NCBI GenBank assembly: GCA_009760855.2
Contig: WPIO01000092.1
Location: 451,001-515,000 of the forward strand
Source of the DNA: Cristatella mucedo
Taxonomy: Eukaryota; Bryozoa; Phylactolaemata; Cristatellidae
DNA length: 64,000 bases
Direction of reading: 5' to 3'
In this document: positions 46,662 to 59,064 of the stretch, one piece after another
Position numbering within the stretch: the first letter of the stretch is position 1
Layout of the letters: the number at the start of each line of letters is the position of its first letter
Translations under genes and position numbers: made by a program
The notes under the pieces: generated by a model
The model's database searches: none
The model's input: the letters and a program-made list of their open reading frames with translations, nothing else
What the model was told of the DNA's origin: nothing

Positions 46662-46730
46662 CGAGGGTGAGGGAGACATAAAGGGGGAGGTAAAGAGACA
46701 AGTAAAGAGAGAGGCAGAGAGAGGTTCTCC
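46363..46730. repeat. Purine-rich (GA)n/(GGGA)n tract
   Basis: About 370 bp, almost all purine on the plus strand, with GGCAGA and AAGAGA interruptions. Confidence 0.95.
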
Positions 46731-46739
46731 ACAGAGGTA

Positions 46740-48505
46740 GAGAGGGTGGAGACAGAGTCAAAGACATGGAGAGGAGGAGAGACAAATGGGCGTTTGAGGA
46801 GTTTGGATAGAGACATCGAGTGAGGCTTGGAGGGACTGCTGGGCGAGGCATCTGAATTAGAGGCGCGTGGAGGAAGTCTCTGCTTAGCGTTTTTACGGGT
46901 TTTACAGGGCAAACACTTCGACGGCGTCAAATCCGCGTCTCGACTGCCAGGCAGCCGCTGCTGCGACTGCTTAAGCGTTGCCGAGGCCTTCGGTTCAAGC
47001 GGCGTCCGCTGCGAACAGTTCTATTCGGATGTCAGTAGCACGAGCGGACCGTAGCCGAACGTAAGCCGCGCTAGGTATCGTGCCTAACGCAGCATGCGTC
47101 CGTCTGCAGACCGAGGCATGCTGGGTCGGTCAGTCGGTCGGCCGGTGATATTTCAGTTCTTGCCGCTGGAGACCGGGCGGGCCTCAATCTCCTTTCGGCG
47201 AGCAAGTCTGCTCCGAGAGCTCGGTCGCACACGCCCGTAAGACCGCGTCCACGCAAGTTCGGCTGGGAACTGACAGAAGGCGGCCGCGAAGGCGGCAGCT
47301 GCATTATAACCGGCGACGGACGACGCTTCGCGGGGAGATGTCGGCAAGTGAGCCATTCGCGAGCCGCGATCGCCAGCGCGGCCGCTGGCGAACGCTCAAG
47401 CGGCACGTGCAACTTGAAGCAAACGAGCCGCCGCCGCCGCCGCCGCCGGCTCGAACGTGACGGCACCGATCCGCACGGCGCCGGTCGAGGATGGAGAAGA
47501 ATGTTGACGACGGCGGCGCAGCCGCAAAGCCGCAGAGCGAGAAGAAGCATTGTTACTGAAGAGCCCCGCCGAATGCCGAGCGGCTTCGATTGAAGGCTCG
47601 CGGTCGCGGCCAGAGAGTAAGAGGAGGCTGAGTAGGAGTATGAGCCAGAGATGCGGCGCCGCCCGATCGACGGCTACGGCCGGCAGGGTTATACAGGGGG
47701 ACCACTCACACAAGGGTACCTTAGCGACGGCCGGGGCACCGCTCCGAGAGCCACCTATCGGCGCCGCGCCGAGCTGGGAGCGAAGCGTCGCCGCGCGCGC
47801 GAAATCTCGCTCTCGATTGGGGGGGGGGAGCGGCGCGAGCATCGCGATTCGAGAAAGGAGAGGAGAAAGCGACGCGTCCGCCCCTCCCGCCAGGGTGCAG
47901 GGCGATCTTGCACGACGAGACGGCGCGCGAGTGCGTCGAACGGGTCGCCGGTCGGCCTGGCGGAGCGGCGGCGCGACGGTCCTCGCGGCTCGCTCGACGC
48001 CTCCGCTCCGCCGAGCGAGGCTCCGTCGGACTCGCGCTCACGTCCTGCGCAGCTGAGTCCGACCGACGTGGCTTGGGGGCGAGAAGCGACAGCTCCTCTT
48101 TGCCCTCGAACGTGGCCGCGCTCAGATAGGGATCGTCTTTCGGCCAAGCGACCGTCTCGTACGTCGCCGTCGCGCCAGTGGCTGACGGGAAGTCACGAGC
48201 TCTCGACGCCCGCGGGCGTCGTGGGGCGTCTGCTCCATCCCAGAGCTAGCTCTCGAGGAGCGACCACTTCGGTGCCGCTCTCCGTCCGTCCGGCACTTTG
48301 GCATTCCGCTAATGCGGCGAAAGGCTGGGCTAGAAGTAAGGGCGGGAAATGGGGTCGTCTCCCCTCTCTATCTCGATTCGCTACGATTCCGACGAAGGTC
48401 GAAGCCGCCGAGTCACGCCACCCTGCTCGCGCACGCACTCGAAGTTCCGCTTGGCTCCCATCTTCCCTCGTTTCGACGCGCTTCCGCTCCTCGCCATTTT
48501 ATTTA
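46740..48505. other. CpG-rich segment without recognisable gene
   Basis: High CpG density from about 46.9 kb, with several overlapping Arg/Ala/Pro-rich frames on both strands of the kind that any GC-rich sequence produces. No domain or splice-consistent set was found. Confidence 0.45.
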
Positions 48506-48511
48506 TCGTCC

Positions 48512-48755
48512 CATAATAATAATATTGCACTTGATAAAGCGCCCTCAGAGAACTTAATCTCTTTCTAGGCGCTTTACATTTGCTGCAAAGTGATATGCAA
48601 TAGAATAGTAAGTAAAATCATGCTTGAAAAACAAACAAAATGAATAATATGGTTAGGGGTTACATGCACAGGGTCAGCATGCAAGTGTGGTTAGTGGCAG
48701 CATGCACAGTGTCAGCAAGCGTAAGCACATCAATGACGAATCACAGGGACCCATC
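48512..48755 (-). mobile_element. L2-like LINE 3' end
   Basis: (AAT)n tail, GCACTTGATAAAGCGCCCTC, TAGGCGCTTTACATTTGC and the 3' UTR words GGTTAGGGGTTACATGCAC and CAGCATGCACAGTGTCAGC. It stops within the end of the coding region. Confidence 0.9.
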
Positions 48756-48947
48756 TGACCTTAGTGCACTTTACCTTGCTCACAGCCGCCAGCAAGCCCG
48801 GAAGTCTGTGTAGATTGCTGCATGCACAGAGGCCGACGTATCGGCGAAGCTTGGCCGGTAGGACATCCGGCCAGCGCTCGCTAGCCGGACGGACGGTGTT
48901 GAGCGAGCGCTAGCGGCCCTCAAGCCGCGAGAACGTAATGCATAGTT

Positions 48948-49078
48948 CTTTTGTATAGCACCCCAAGAGAACGCAATATCTATTCAGGCGCTTCACATAT
49001 GCCTCAGGGCTCGAGCCCGCGACCTCAGCCAGACCTTGGTCGGGAGCACCTTAACCGTTTGACCAAACCAGCACATAA
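48948..49078 (-). mobile_element. tRNA-derived SINE, family 2
   Basis: Inverted tail (TTGTATAGCACCCCAAGAG, TTCAGGCGCTTCACATATGCC), B-box region GGGCTCGAGCCCGCGACC, and the head ending CACCTTAACCGTTTGACC. Confidence 0.85.
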
Positions 49079-49194
49079 TCGTACGAGTAGCTACATGAAG
49101 ACAGAGCAGCTGGATTGCACTTTGAGTGGGCTGGTGCGTTGCCTAATTTATTTGGGCTATAGGCTTGTAAGATGCCTACCTACCTTACTCTTAA

Positions 49195-49287
49195 TTAATA
49201 TTTAATATTCAATATTTAATATTTATATATAATATAATTTAATTTAATATTTACATTAATATTTAATATTTAATATTTAATATTCAG
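49195..49287. repeat. AT-only minisatellite
   Basis: Units of TTAATATT with TTCAATATT and TATATAT variants, followed by a second partial SINE 2 word (CAGCCAGACCTCGGTCG). Confidence 0.9.
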
Positions 49288-49299
49288 CCAGACCTCGGT

Positions 49300-51340
49300 C
49301 GTGCGAAAAGCCGCGCGAGACCAGCGAGCGCTCTGACGGCGGTTCTGTCGCGGCTTCCGCCGGGCGTTGGACCCACAGAGACAGAGTGGCAGGGGCAGGG
49401 ATGCATTTACCCCTCTGCCCAGTAGCAGGGGGCAGCGAGCGACCTGTGCCGCCCTTACTTTACTCCTACGCTTCCCCCCCCCGACCGTCGCCGACGACGA
49501 AATTATGTCCTACACCCGCGTGAAGAGCGACCGTCGAGTTCGCATCGAATAAACAATATCATTTTACCATCAAAGTGCAAAAACACTTCTAAGCACTTTC
49601 ATTATTCAAGTACAAGTCACTGCCACGTAAGCCAGATTAAACACTTAAAGTGCTATGCTTTGTGGCGCTTGAACGACTTGTCAGGCTGCTGCGTCTGCGT
49701 CACGTGCTGACCTCTGGAAATGAACCAGCGACTTCGAAAGTCCTGCCAGCTCGCTCGTTTCGGCCGATCGGCTTCCAGAAGGGTCAGGGGGCGGCTGCTT
49801 CTTCGGACCGGCAGTGCTTCGTAGCCATCGCCCCGGAAGGACCGACCGTACTGCGTCGACCGGTGCTTACTTTGGCGTGCACTTCATGCATTCATTCATT
49901 CTTTCGTTCATTCATTCAGACTCGCTCTTCAATCAGAATCGATAAAAATGAACGCTCGGCGGCGCACTGAGCATCGCCTCAGCACAAGTTATCCGCACGT
50001 GCTTGCTGCCGCACGCATTCTCGCGAGCCAGACCCAGCTGCTCTCTTTGCGTGCCCTCGAACTTGCCCAGAACGCTATCGCGCTACGTGGACGTGTACAG
50101 TCGCGATTTTTTTTTTTTTTGTACAGAAAACCGAGTCCCGCGACTGCTTGCTGCGATTGCGGCGGCGCAAGCCGCCACTCGCTGGTCGGTAGTCCAACCG
50201 ACCAGCGAGCGATCGGCGGACCGGTCATCTCATGAACCGTGACCCCCGAGACCCAGAATGGGCCCGACCCAAATAAATTCACGATCCGTCGTCCCCTCTC
50301 TCCCCCCCCGTTCGAAAACTCCTGGGTGCGACCGCCATCCTTGCACCGACCTGGGCATTCGAGGAATGGCTACCTGGCGGTACGCTAGCGCGCCACTCGA
50401 GCCCCTGGCGTCACTGACGGTGAAAACGCCTCCGCTCAGCCTAACTAAGCAGTGCAGAGGCGAGGCGAGGGCGTGCCAGGGGGGGATCGCCAGGGGGGGG
50501 GGTCGCGATGAACGAAAGCGATGTCTGTCGCGCGCGTGCGCGCGAGCACCGCACTGCTCGGGCGGCTGGAAATTAACCGCGATGAGCAGTCGCCCGCTGC
50601 GACACCTCGACCTCGACGCTCAAAATTTCGGCGCCGCGTTCCTACGCCGGACATCTGCGTCGGCTTAAGCTAATCAGCGACGCTCGTTGGCAAGTTCGCC
50701 TGGTTTGGAAAAAACAAAATAGAGCAGACGCGACGCCGGCCTAAGACGCAGGCCCGGAGCGGCGGGCTGAATCCGGAGAGCTGAACTCTGAGCTCGGGAA
50801 GAATCTTTCGGAACGCGAAATGCTAGAAGAAGCTACTCTCTCTCTCTCTCTTTCTGCCCTTTGAAGGTTAGAGACTCTTGCGCACTCTCGTTCGGCCTCT
50901 CGTTCGTTCGGGACTTCGCCGAGATCGCTCCGGAGCGGCTGAGCTGCTCGCTCGATGACCGGCAGCGTCGGCGACCTCCGCGGACGCGACAGCTCGGCGC
51001 GCATGCGCGACCGCGATCGCGTCCGCCGTGAGAGCGTGACGATTGGCCGATTCAACGATCTCGTCCGCGTGGCGGCAGGAGAGCCTTAACATTAAAGAGC
51101 CCAGCCGATTTTCTCCGCGCGCTTTCCGAGGGCAGTCAAGAACTACCGACTGCAGAGCTCGAACCCCGGTACCCGGGTAGTGAACTGACCGCCAGCACCT
51201 CGCCGCCGCTTTGCTAAGACCCGGTGGCAGAAACTGCCAGCAAGCAGTATCGACCTATAGAGAGCATTTAAAATGTGAGTCCGCCCCGTAGGCGAAGGTC
51301 GCCAATGTCACACTTAAGTTGCGTCCTCTGTGATAAGTAC
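49300..51340. other. No recognisable gene
   Basis: Mixed sequence with a (CATT)n run near 49886-49917 and CpG-rich patches at 50.0-51.1 kb. A weak tRNA-like segment is present at about 51146-51230 (GCTCGAACCCCGGTACCCGG). No coding signal is recognised. Confidence 0.4.
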
Positions 51341-51349
51341 TATTTTAGT

Positions 51350-51515
51350 TGATTTAAAATGTCTCGTTTGTATATCGGCAGAAGAGCCCTAACGCTGGCT
51401 GTCACCTCCGCTTGCAGTCGGCCAATGAAGGATCGTCCCACTGAAGGACTCGAATCAACGACCTCGGTCTTGAAGAGCCAACACCTGACTTCCTGAGCTA
51501 TTTCACGGCCCTAAT
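51350..51515 (-). mobile_element. Diverged tRNA-derived SINE, family 1
   Basis: TATCGGCAGAAGAGCCCTAAC, CACCTCCGCTTGCAG, the B-box complement GACTCGAATCAACGACC and a head ending CACCTGACTTCCTGAGC. Confidence 0.7.
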
Positions 51516-51519
51516 GCAT

Positions 51520-53755
51520 CTTAGTGCGACAGACTTTCGATCAGTACGCCATCATTACGCAATGACGTATTTAACGCTGTGGCGATTACCTCCGCAGTAA
51601 GAATAAAGTGAGTCGTTGCAACTGAACCCTCAGGCGTCTGTCTACATGCCTATGCGCACAGTCTTTGTTTTTTTCTCCAAATTAAAGTTTCTCGCAATGT
51701 ATTGCCGGTGGACGCTTTTGCCGAAATCTTTCACGGGTTAACTTCGCCTCCTCCTCCTCCGTTTAGGTGAACCTGTAAGAATGGCTGACGGAGGTCACTC
51801 GGCGAGTCAAAGGTCGGGGTGAACGCGCTGCCGTACTTTTTGCAACGCTCGGCGAAGCACGTGAGCTACGTTATTCAATTGCATTTTCAAACGCTGCAGA
51901 GATTATCTCTCAGCGGAATGGATAAAAATGCACGGCTTGGCCGAAATAGCCAATCAGACAATTAGCGATGGCCAAGCCTGTCGGCGAGTCAATACTGTTG
52001 AGCCTTTTCGCATACCACGCACGGTCCTTTAGTAAACCTATTTAATTTCAAATGTGATTTTGGCAGTAAAAAAAAAAGTCGCTCATGTCACGCTTACATT
52101 GTGTACCTCGTGATACTTATAGTACCATCTCGGCGCTGCAGCTATGACGAGGATAACGTCAGGAAACGGGCAAGATTATTTACTAATTTGCATATGTAGC
52201 GACAATATGCACTCTGACTGTTGAAAGTGGACATTGAATCGAGCATGCGGTCATCAAATAGAGACGATCGGTCATCGATCGTCGCTATTTGATCACGTAA
52301 AGTATCTTGAACGTCTCACATTTTTAGATCGGTTTTTCCGAGATTTTTCTCGACGACATGCTAGTATCGTGACTACTGCTGCTTGCTGCTGTTACTGCCA
52401 CGATAAATGATCGCTCGATACGACGCATGCGTTAATTTCCGTTAATGCGTGCATTTATTCAAGCAGCCAAGTCAGCGGCATGCCGGCTGACTGGCCCCTC
52501 TGTGGGCAAGTCAGCTGCGCTACTGCGCTCGCGAGATCTCGCGAGACACCCTCGTACGTCCTACGCCGCACCGTCTGCCTAAACTGACGAGTACTCGGAC
52601 GCAAGCTTCGGATGAGTGCGAACCCGGAGCTCAGCTCCTCGATGCCTACACTTCGTTCCGCCTTGCTCGTCAGCGGCGGCGCTAGGACTCGCCGCCGCTG
52701 CCGCCGCCGCCCGCCGCCGCCCTCGCCGAATGGAGCTGCCGCTTCAGCCGCACTCTCGAGAGTCCTTCTCTCCGCCACACCAGCTGCTGCTGCTGCTGCT
52801 GTACGCTGCCGCAAATAGCATTCGATTATATGACGCCGGGGCGCGCTCGCAGCAGCGGTGCGGCCCCAGGAAAAGCTGGGCGAGACGTGCCGGTCCAGAG
52901 GCCGAGCGGCGTGCACCGGAAGTCAGCCGCGAGCCGGTCGGGTCGAGCGTAACGCGATCGCAGCTCGGTCTGGAGCGGTGATTGGCGACCCGCAGCTGCT
53001 CCCCGGCGTCGGGGAATGAATCTGTCTGCCGCCGGCCGCAGCGTTTCGCGAACGAAAGGCTCGCTGGCATTTAATGTAAGCGAAGAGTGGATAATGCTAG
53101 CGGAGCATACGATACGCGTCCTCCCCCCCCCCCGCGCGAGGCTCGCGAGGCGCTTCCCGGCGGTCAGCTTTCCGCTTGTCGCACGCCACCTCCGCGACGC
53201 TGCCGGCGAACTCCGATCCTTGGCGATGGCGAGCTAGCCAGTCCGACGAAATGCTCAAACGAAGCAAGATGGCTGGCTGGCTGGTCGACTGCATTCAATT
53301 CATCGTCACCTGGAAAGCCGACGCAGGTTCCGGCCTTCTTTGCGCTTGCTCGTGCCTTGGACCGCTCGTTTCATTTAGGCGACCCGCCGAAACCCACGCG
53401 CTCGCCCGAACCGAACCGGACGCTCGCTGCGGCCGAAATTTTTTGCAAATTGAAAGAGCTGCTGCGAAGGGATGCGACGACAGACGGAAGCGAGGCGCGG
53501 AAGCCAGCGGGGCGGGCAGACGCTGACCGAGAGGCAATCGGCGGACCGACTCCGGTAGCGCCACCTCGGACGGGGAAGCGAGAACAACAACAAACGCTCC
53601 TTCGACGGCCAAGCTACCGCAAATTAAGCCGCCAGTCGGCGCGGCCGCAAGGAAACTTCGATCGCTGAGGGGCGGAGGTCGGAAGTCCGCCGCGCGGGCG
53701 GTCCCACCGCGGGGCTACCCACTGCGACTCGGAGCGCTCCGACGCGACGATCGTG
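51520..53755. other. No recognisable gene
   Basis: 51.5-52.4 kb is AT-richer, 52.5-53.7 kb CpG-rich. Neither strand holds a frame with a known domain. Confidence 0.4.
52253..52293. repeat. 18-bp hairpin, one mismatch
   Basis: ATCAAATAGAGACGATCG pairs with 52276-52293 around a 5-base loop. The single mismatch is at position 10 of the stem. Confidence 0.9.
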
Positions 53756-53814
53756 AACTATGAACTCGACGGCTCCTGCGCACTGGACGGCGCGAAGTGC
53801 TCGTGCGCCAGACA

Positions 53815-54500
53815 CGATTCAGAAATTGGAAAGGCTGCCGCTCAAAATTGGCTCTGCCAGCATATCTCCCGTTGAATCATCTCGAAATCTGGGTGTCATG
53901 TTCCAAAGTGACCTCTCGTTAGACGACCACATCAGCTCCACCGTAAAATCTGCCTACTTTCAGCTACATAACATTGCTAAAATTCGGGCTTGTTTAGATA
54001 AAGATACTACGTCTAAGGTGGTCCACGCATTTGTGACATCCCGACTTGACTTCTGTAACTCGCTGCTTGCTGGCCTACAGGCATGTGCGATCAGGCGATT
54101 ACAGCTTGTGCAAAACTCTGCAGCTAGGCTTGTCTGTCGTGAGCATCGCAGTTGTCACATCACACCACTTCTCGCCGACCTGCACTGGCTACCAGTCAAG
54201 AAACGGATCGACTTCAAGGTTTTGTCGCTCACTTTTAGGTCACTTCATTCTTTGGCTCCAGCCAATCTCTCAGATCTACTCCCCCACCAGGCCAAGCATC
54301 GTACCACCCGCCTCTCGGAATTTAACAGTTTACCAATACCTCGTACAAACCTCAAATCCTTTGGAGACCGTGCATTTAGTTCGTATGCTCCCAAAACCTG
54401 GAACTCCCTCCCGACTTGCATCAGAACATCCCCTGACTTGACCACATTTAAAAAGAACTTAAAAAACCTATTTATGACAGCATTGAGTGGGTCCCTGTGA
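53815..54500 (+). mobile_element. L2-like LINE C-terminal fragment with intact frame
   Basis: From about 53815 to the stop at 54498 an uninterrupted frame of some 228 codons covers the connection and C-terminal region: IQKLERLPLKIGSASISPVE, RNLGVMFQSDLSLDDHISS, LVQNSAARLVCREHRSCHI, LADLHWLPVKKRIDFKVLSL, LSDLLPHQAKHRTTRLSE, AFSSYAPKTWNSLPTCI and TTFKKNLKNLF. It is the best-preserved copy here and so the youngest or most constrained. Upstream RT sequence is missing, and the 3' UTR is replaced directly by a (CA)/(ATAA) array. Confidence 0.85.
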
Positions 54501-54712
54501 ACACACACACACACACACACACACACATAAATAAATAAATACATAAATAAATAAATATACACATAAATACATACATAAATACACACATAAATACACACAT
54601 AACTACACACATAAATAAATACACACATAAATACACACATAAATAAATAAATACACACACATAAATAAATAAATAACACGCACGCACAAGCACACACACA
54701 CGCACACACACA

Positions 54713-54743
<31 letters not shown>

Positions 54744-54803
54744 GTACACACACGTACTCACACGTACACACATAAATAAATAAATAAACATATATATATA
54801 TAT
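54500..54803. repeat. Compound (CA)n, (ATAA)n, (TA)n array
   Basis: CA repeats, then blocks of ATAAATACACAC units, then CA-rich and TA repeats. Confidence 0.97.
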
Positions 54804-54807
54804 TGTA

Positions 54808-54895
54808 GCTGATTAAGCAGCCTCATTTATATAGCGGCAGAAGAACCTTAACGGCTCTCGCCACCGCTTACAGTTAGCAATAAAGGATCGCCCAC
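54808..54895 (-). mobile_element. tRNA-derived SINE, family 1, tail half only
   Basis: GTAGCTGATTAAGCAGCC, ATAGCGGCAGAAGAACC and CAATAAAGGATCGCCCA are present. The copy is cut off before the B box by GC-rich sequence. Confidence 0.75.
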
Positions 54896-55125
54896 GCGTC
54901 TCGCCGGCCGCCGACGACGCCGCCAGCTCGCGAAGCTGCTTTCGGGGCGCGTCGCTCGAAGGCCTCGCGCTATTCGGCGTCGCTATCTGCTCGAGAACCT
55001 GTCGGCCCCTCGCGCCTCCCGAAATTGTTTCCGATTGAAATCGCATCCTTGGCGAACAAGCAGTACTTGGCTACCAAGCCGGCCGAGCGAGCGAGCTCGG
55101 AGCGGCCCGGTGCGAGCCGGCTTCC

Positions 55126-55440
<315 letters not shown>

Positions 55441-55532
55441 TCCCGCCTTAATCAGAATCCTTCGCCGAACGCGCCAAACTGCGGCGTACGCAAGCGTTCG
55501 CCCAGAGGCAGCGCGAAGGGCGATCGGGAGCG

Positions 55533-55731
55533 CCGCCGCCGGAAGGATCGCGCTCAGACCGCTACCGAGTTCCAGACGGGAGCGATCGTGGACGCCACCT
55601 GTCGGTCGCCGGCGCGTGCCGGTCACTGCAAGCGAACGCGGAGGCGCTGGACGTTATTAAAAAAAATTCCTTCAATCGAATAGCGCCTACGAGAACCTAA
55701 TCTCTTTTCAGGCGCTTTGCGTACTCCGTCG
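55533..55731. repeat. Left arm of a perfect 199-bp inverted repeat
   Basis: Read by eye, this is the exact reverse complement of 63573-63771, including an A8/T8 run. One end lies inside a family 2 SINE tail (TAGCGCCTACGAGAACCTAA, GGCGCTTTGCGTACTCCGTC). Confidence 0.92.
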
Positions 55732-55739
55732 GCCGCCTC

Positions 55740-56224
55740 TGCCGCAGCCACCGAGCAGACATTTAGAAAAAGAGGAAGCTGAAACCTGCACCTGCAACGA
55801 CGCTTCGGCAGAAAGTTTCTTAAGCTCAATAGTAAAGGCGAGGCGGCCGGGGCCGTGGGGCGGCGGCGGCGGCGACAGACGTAGGCAAACCGGCGAATTT
55901 ACAGAGACAACTTGAACTTTGACCTCGACCGGTCCTGAGGGTGGAGCGGAAAGAGCGAGCAGCGCCGCTCGCCGCCCAGCGCGTTCCAGAAAGTCGGCTG
56001 CTGTCCGCCGGCCCAGCGCTGTGCAGGCGGCCGCGCAATCGGCGCTGACGGCAGAGGAGCGAGCGCTCGGACGGAGAGGCGAAGCCAGCAATGCTTCGCC
56101 TCGAGTGACGAACAGCTCAGGCGCGTCCGCGCCCCCTCGGCAGTACTTAGCCGCCGAGCGGAAGTGAGGCTCGCGCGCGGGACGCGCGCGCGTTGCCCTA
56201 CGTGCAGCGTGTAGCTATAGATGG
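55740..56224. other. No recognisable gene
   Basis: CpG-rich, with only short overlapping Ala/Arg-rich frames. Confidence 0.4.
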
Positions 56225-56227
56225 GCT

Positions 56228-56255
56228 CGAGCGCCCAGCTCGAGCTGGGCGCTCG
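56228..56255. repeat. 28-bp perfect palindrome
   Basis: Each half is CGAGCGCCCAGCTC or its exact reverse complement, with no spacer. It could form a cruciform or be a dimeric binding site. Confidence 0.92.
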
Positions 56256-56424
56256 GCGCCCCAGTCATTGGCCTCGTTCTGGCTCGTTGCTCCTTGCCAC
56301 CGAGTCTTTCACGCGAAGGATTATTGCAGCCTGATTCGACCTAGTTTGACCGCGAGCCAATCAGGTGAAGTCGCTTTCATTTGACATTTACTTCACTATT
56401 CGCAGCGAAAAACTATATAGACAT

Positions 56425-56586
56425 AATTAATTTGTATAGCGCCCCAAGAGAACTTAATCCACATTCAGGCGCTTCACGTATGCTATTCACGAGGGCTCGA
56501 GCCTACTACCTCGGTCAGCGAATATATTCACCTTGACTTTGGTCGGGGCGAGGCGTACCGCCTAACCACTGGGCCAAACCAGCACG
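56425..56586 (-). mobile_element. tRNA-derived SINE, family 2
   Basis: AATTTGTATAGCGCCCCAAG, TTCAGGCGCTTCACGTATGC, GAGGGCTCGAGCC and the A-box region CACTGGGCCAAACCAGCA are nearly intact. Confidence 0.88.
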
Positions 56587-56681
56587 AGAAAAGAAAGATA
56601 CGCACAGAAGCAGTTAAAGTAAGTATAAAAAAGATGGAGAGGGAGAACTCGAGTGAAGAGATAAAAGGAGAAAGGAAAAGA

Positions 56682-56900
<219 letters not shown>

Positions 56901-57088
56901 GAGAACGTGTAAGAGTGAGAGAGAGAGAGAGTAAACGATAGGGGGAGTAAGAGATGAGACGTTGAGTGCGATGAGAAGAGAGAACGAGTTGCAGAGACGG
57001 AGCAGCAGAGTGGAGGAGTGACCTTCGCGGAAACGGGAAAGCCATAGGGGAGCGAGAGAAACAGACCAAGGGTTCCTGAAAACTGCAA

Positions 57089-57121
<33 letters not shown>

Positions 57122-57124
57122 CAG

Positions 57125-58320
57125 AAAGCTGCCGACGACAGACAATGCCGCGACGATCCATGCGAAGAGCACGAAGTTAATTGAGATTGGCAATTAACTA
57201 TGACGACGACCGGAGGGAGTAATAGAGCAAACAATAGAAGCCTGCAGCCTGGAGACGTGCTGGCAGCCAGGGGTGAGTCACTTAAAATTAGCTTCGCTTT
57301 CCCGACCGAGTGATTGCAAACGGCCTGCCAGCTTTTCACCTAAACGCTCCTAATCAGCCTTTAGTTATCGGTTTCTCCATACATAGTGCAGAGCGTATAT
57401 CTGCAGTCGAAGCTTAACGATGCCCAGCAGAAAGCAACTTGGCCGATGGCATTCGAGGGTTAGTTAAAGATCGCCAGTAGTAGTAATAGCCTTGCAGAGT
57501 TACAGACAGCAGCTCATCAGCTCATCACTAGGCTCACACAGAGTGCTTACAGGTGGCAAAAGGAATTTGCAAGTCAGCGTGTTAATTTTTCAATGGGTCG
57601 CTACAGCCAGTCGGCCATGTTTCCCCAAGTCCACCGCACCATTTCGACCGGCAACTGCGTACATCGTCACTGAGCGACTCGTCTCGTTTCCCTCCACGCG
57701 CTAGAGCTGGCAGCTCCCATTTCGCCCCCTTCCCCGCCCCTTCCAGTCCAGCCGCTCGATCCGCGAGCCGTAGCAATTGCCTTTGTGAGCTCAGCGCTGC
57801 CTGCGGTTGGCGGTCCGCTGAGCAGCCGGCATCTGCGCTTGGGCAGCATCCGGCCTCGGCGCAGCAGGCAGGCGCTGGTGCCGTCGTCCATTGTTTTGAG
57901 AAGCTCTCGGGCTGCTAGAGGTCGTCAAAGGTAATTAGCCACTGGTTTCGTTCTTTTGCGGATGCACATGCTGTTGACACCCCTGGGCCCTCTACCAACT
58001 CCCGCGAGGTGGGAGAGCGCAGCGACATTATCGACGATTGGATGCGCGCGCCAACCGATTTCGTCCGTGCGTCGCGACGACGCGCCGGCCGCACTCTAGT
58101 TGCACCGGGCCTCCGGGTCGCCTCTCCTCGCGTTGCCACTTGTGCTCGGGCGCGTGACTCGAGAACGGCTGGGGCGTCACTAAATCATCGCCAAATAAAT
58201 AGATAAAATAAAAAGATATCTTCTCTCCTCGGGAAACCGACCGCTAGCGTGCATGCGGAATACAGCACCCCGGTCTTATGTAACGGATCCCAGTCTATTG
58301 CTTCGCGAAGCCACAGTGGC
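57125..58320. other. No recognisable gene
   Basis: No repeat family or conserved frame was identified. Confidence 0.4.
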
Positions 58321-58329
58321 CAAGTGGGT

Positions 58330-58440
58330 GTTGCCGGAGAGTTCTCTGTAGCGCACTCGCAGGCTAGGCGGCTATCATTACGCATTAAGAGAAAGTGAGA
58401 CTTATAGCTGACTACGGCAGTCGGGAAAGTGAGTAGCTCA
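58330..58440 (-). mobile_element. 3' tail of the second LINE-like family
   Basis: GAGAGTTCTCTGTAGCGCAC and GGCTAGGCGGCTATCATTACG match the 33.17-kb element in order. Confidence 0.55.

Positions 58441-58489
<49 letters not shown>
58441..58489. repeat. (TA)n microsatellite
   Basis: About 24 TA units directly abutting the tail of the next SINE. Confidence 0.97.
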
Positions 58490-58496
<7 letters not shown>

Positions 58497-58625
58497 TGTA
58501 TAGCGCCTTAAGGTAACTTAATCTCTATTCAGGCGTTTCACGTATGCCACGGGGCTAGAGCCCACGACCTCGGCCAGACCTCGGTCGGAGCGAGCACCTT
58601 AACCACTGGGCTAAAACCAGCATGA
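58490..58625 (-). mobile_element. tRNA-derived SINE, family 2
   Basis: TTTGTATAGCGCCTTAAGG, CAGGCGTTTCACGTATGCC, GGGGCTAGAGCCCACGACC and CACTGGGCTAAAACCAGCA form a complete inverted copy. Confidence 0.88.
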
Positions 58626-59060
58626 CAGTAGCAGATCAGGATGGCTGGATATGATGTGCTGCAGTCGCAAGCAGGAGCAGGAGACTAGATGTCGTTGCTT
58701 AAGAGCAGTGGAAGTGAATTCCACGGTCTTGGACCAGGGGGCAAAAGCTTTTATCGCCAACGGTCTTTAAGCGTAGGAATGATGTAGAAAAGAACTTATT
58801 GTCCAGTATAGACCTGAGGGCACGAGGAGGCTGAAACTGCGGTAGCAGTTCTGCTAGGTATGAAGTTAAGCCATGGCGGGCCTTGTGGGTCAGAGTAAGA
58901 ATTTGGCTCAGTGTCCGCTGATCAACCGGGACAATCGAAGCTACTTCAATAAAGGAGATACATGGCTGAACCTCTGGAATTTGTTGTCCAGCCTAGCCTA
59001 GCTGCAGAGGATTAATGGCTCTTTTCGGTAGCCCGGCCAAAGCAGAACTGCAGTAGTTAG
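58626..59060 (-). mobile_element. Another LINE of the L2 clade, C-terminal remnant
   Basis: On the minus strand a frame reads LLPQFQPPRALRSILDNKFF then RLKTVGDKSF, the usual C-terminal pattern of L2-clade reverse transcriptases before the WNSLP-type motif. The nucleotide sequence is unlike the main family here. The frame is broken and the 3' side is occupied by the SINE. Confidence 0.6.
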
Positions 59061-59064
59061 TCCA

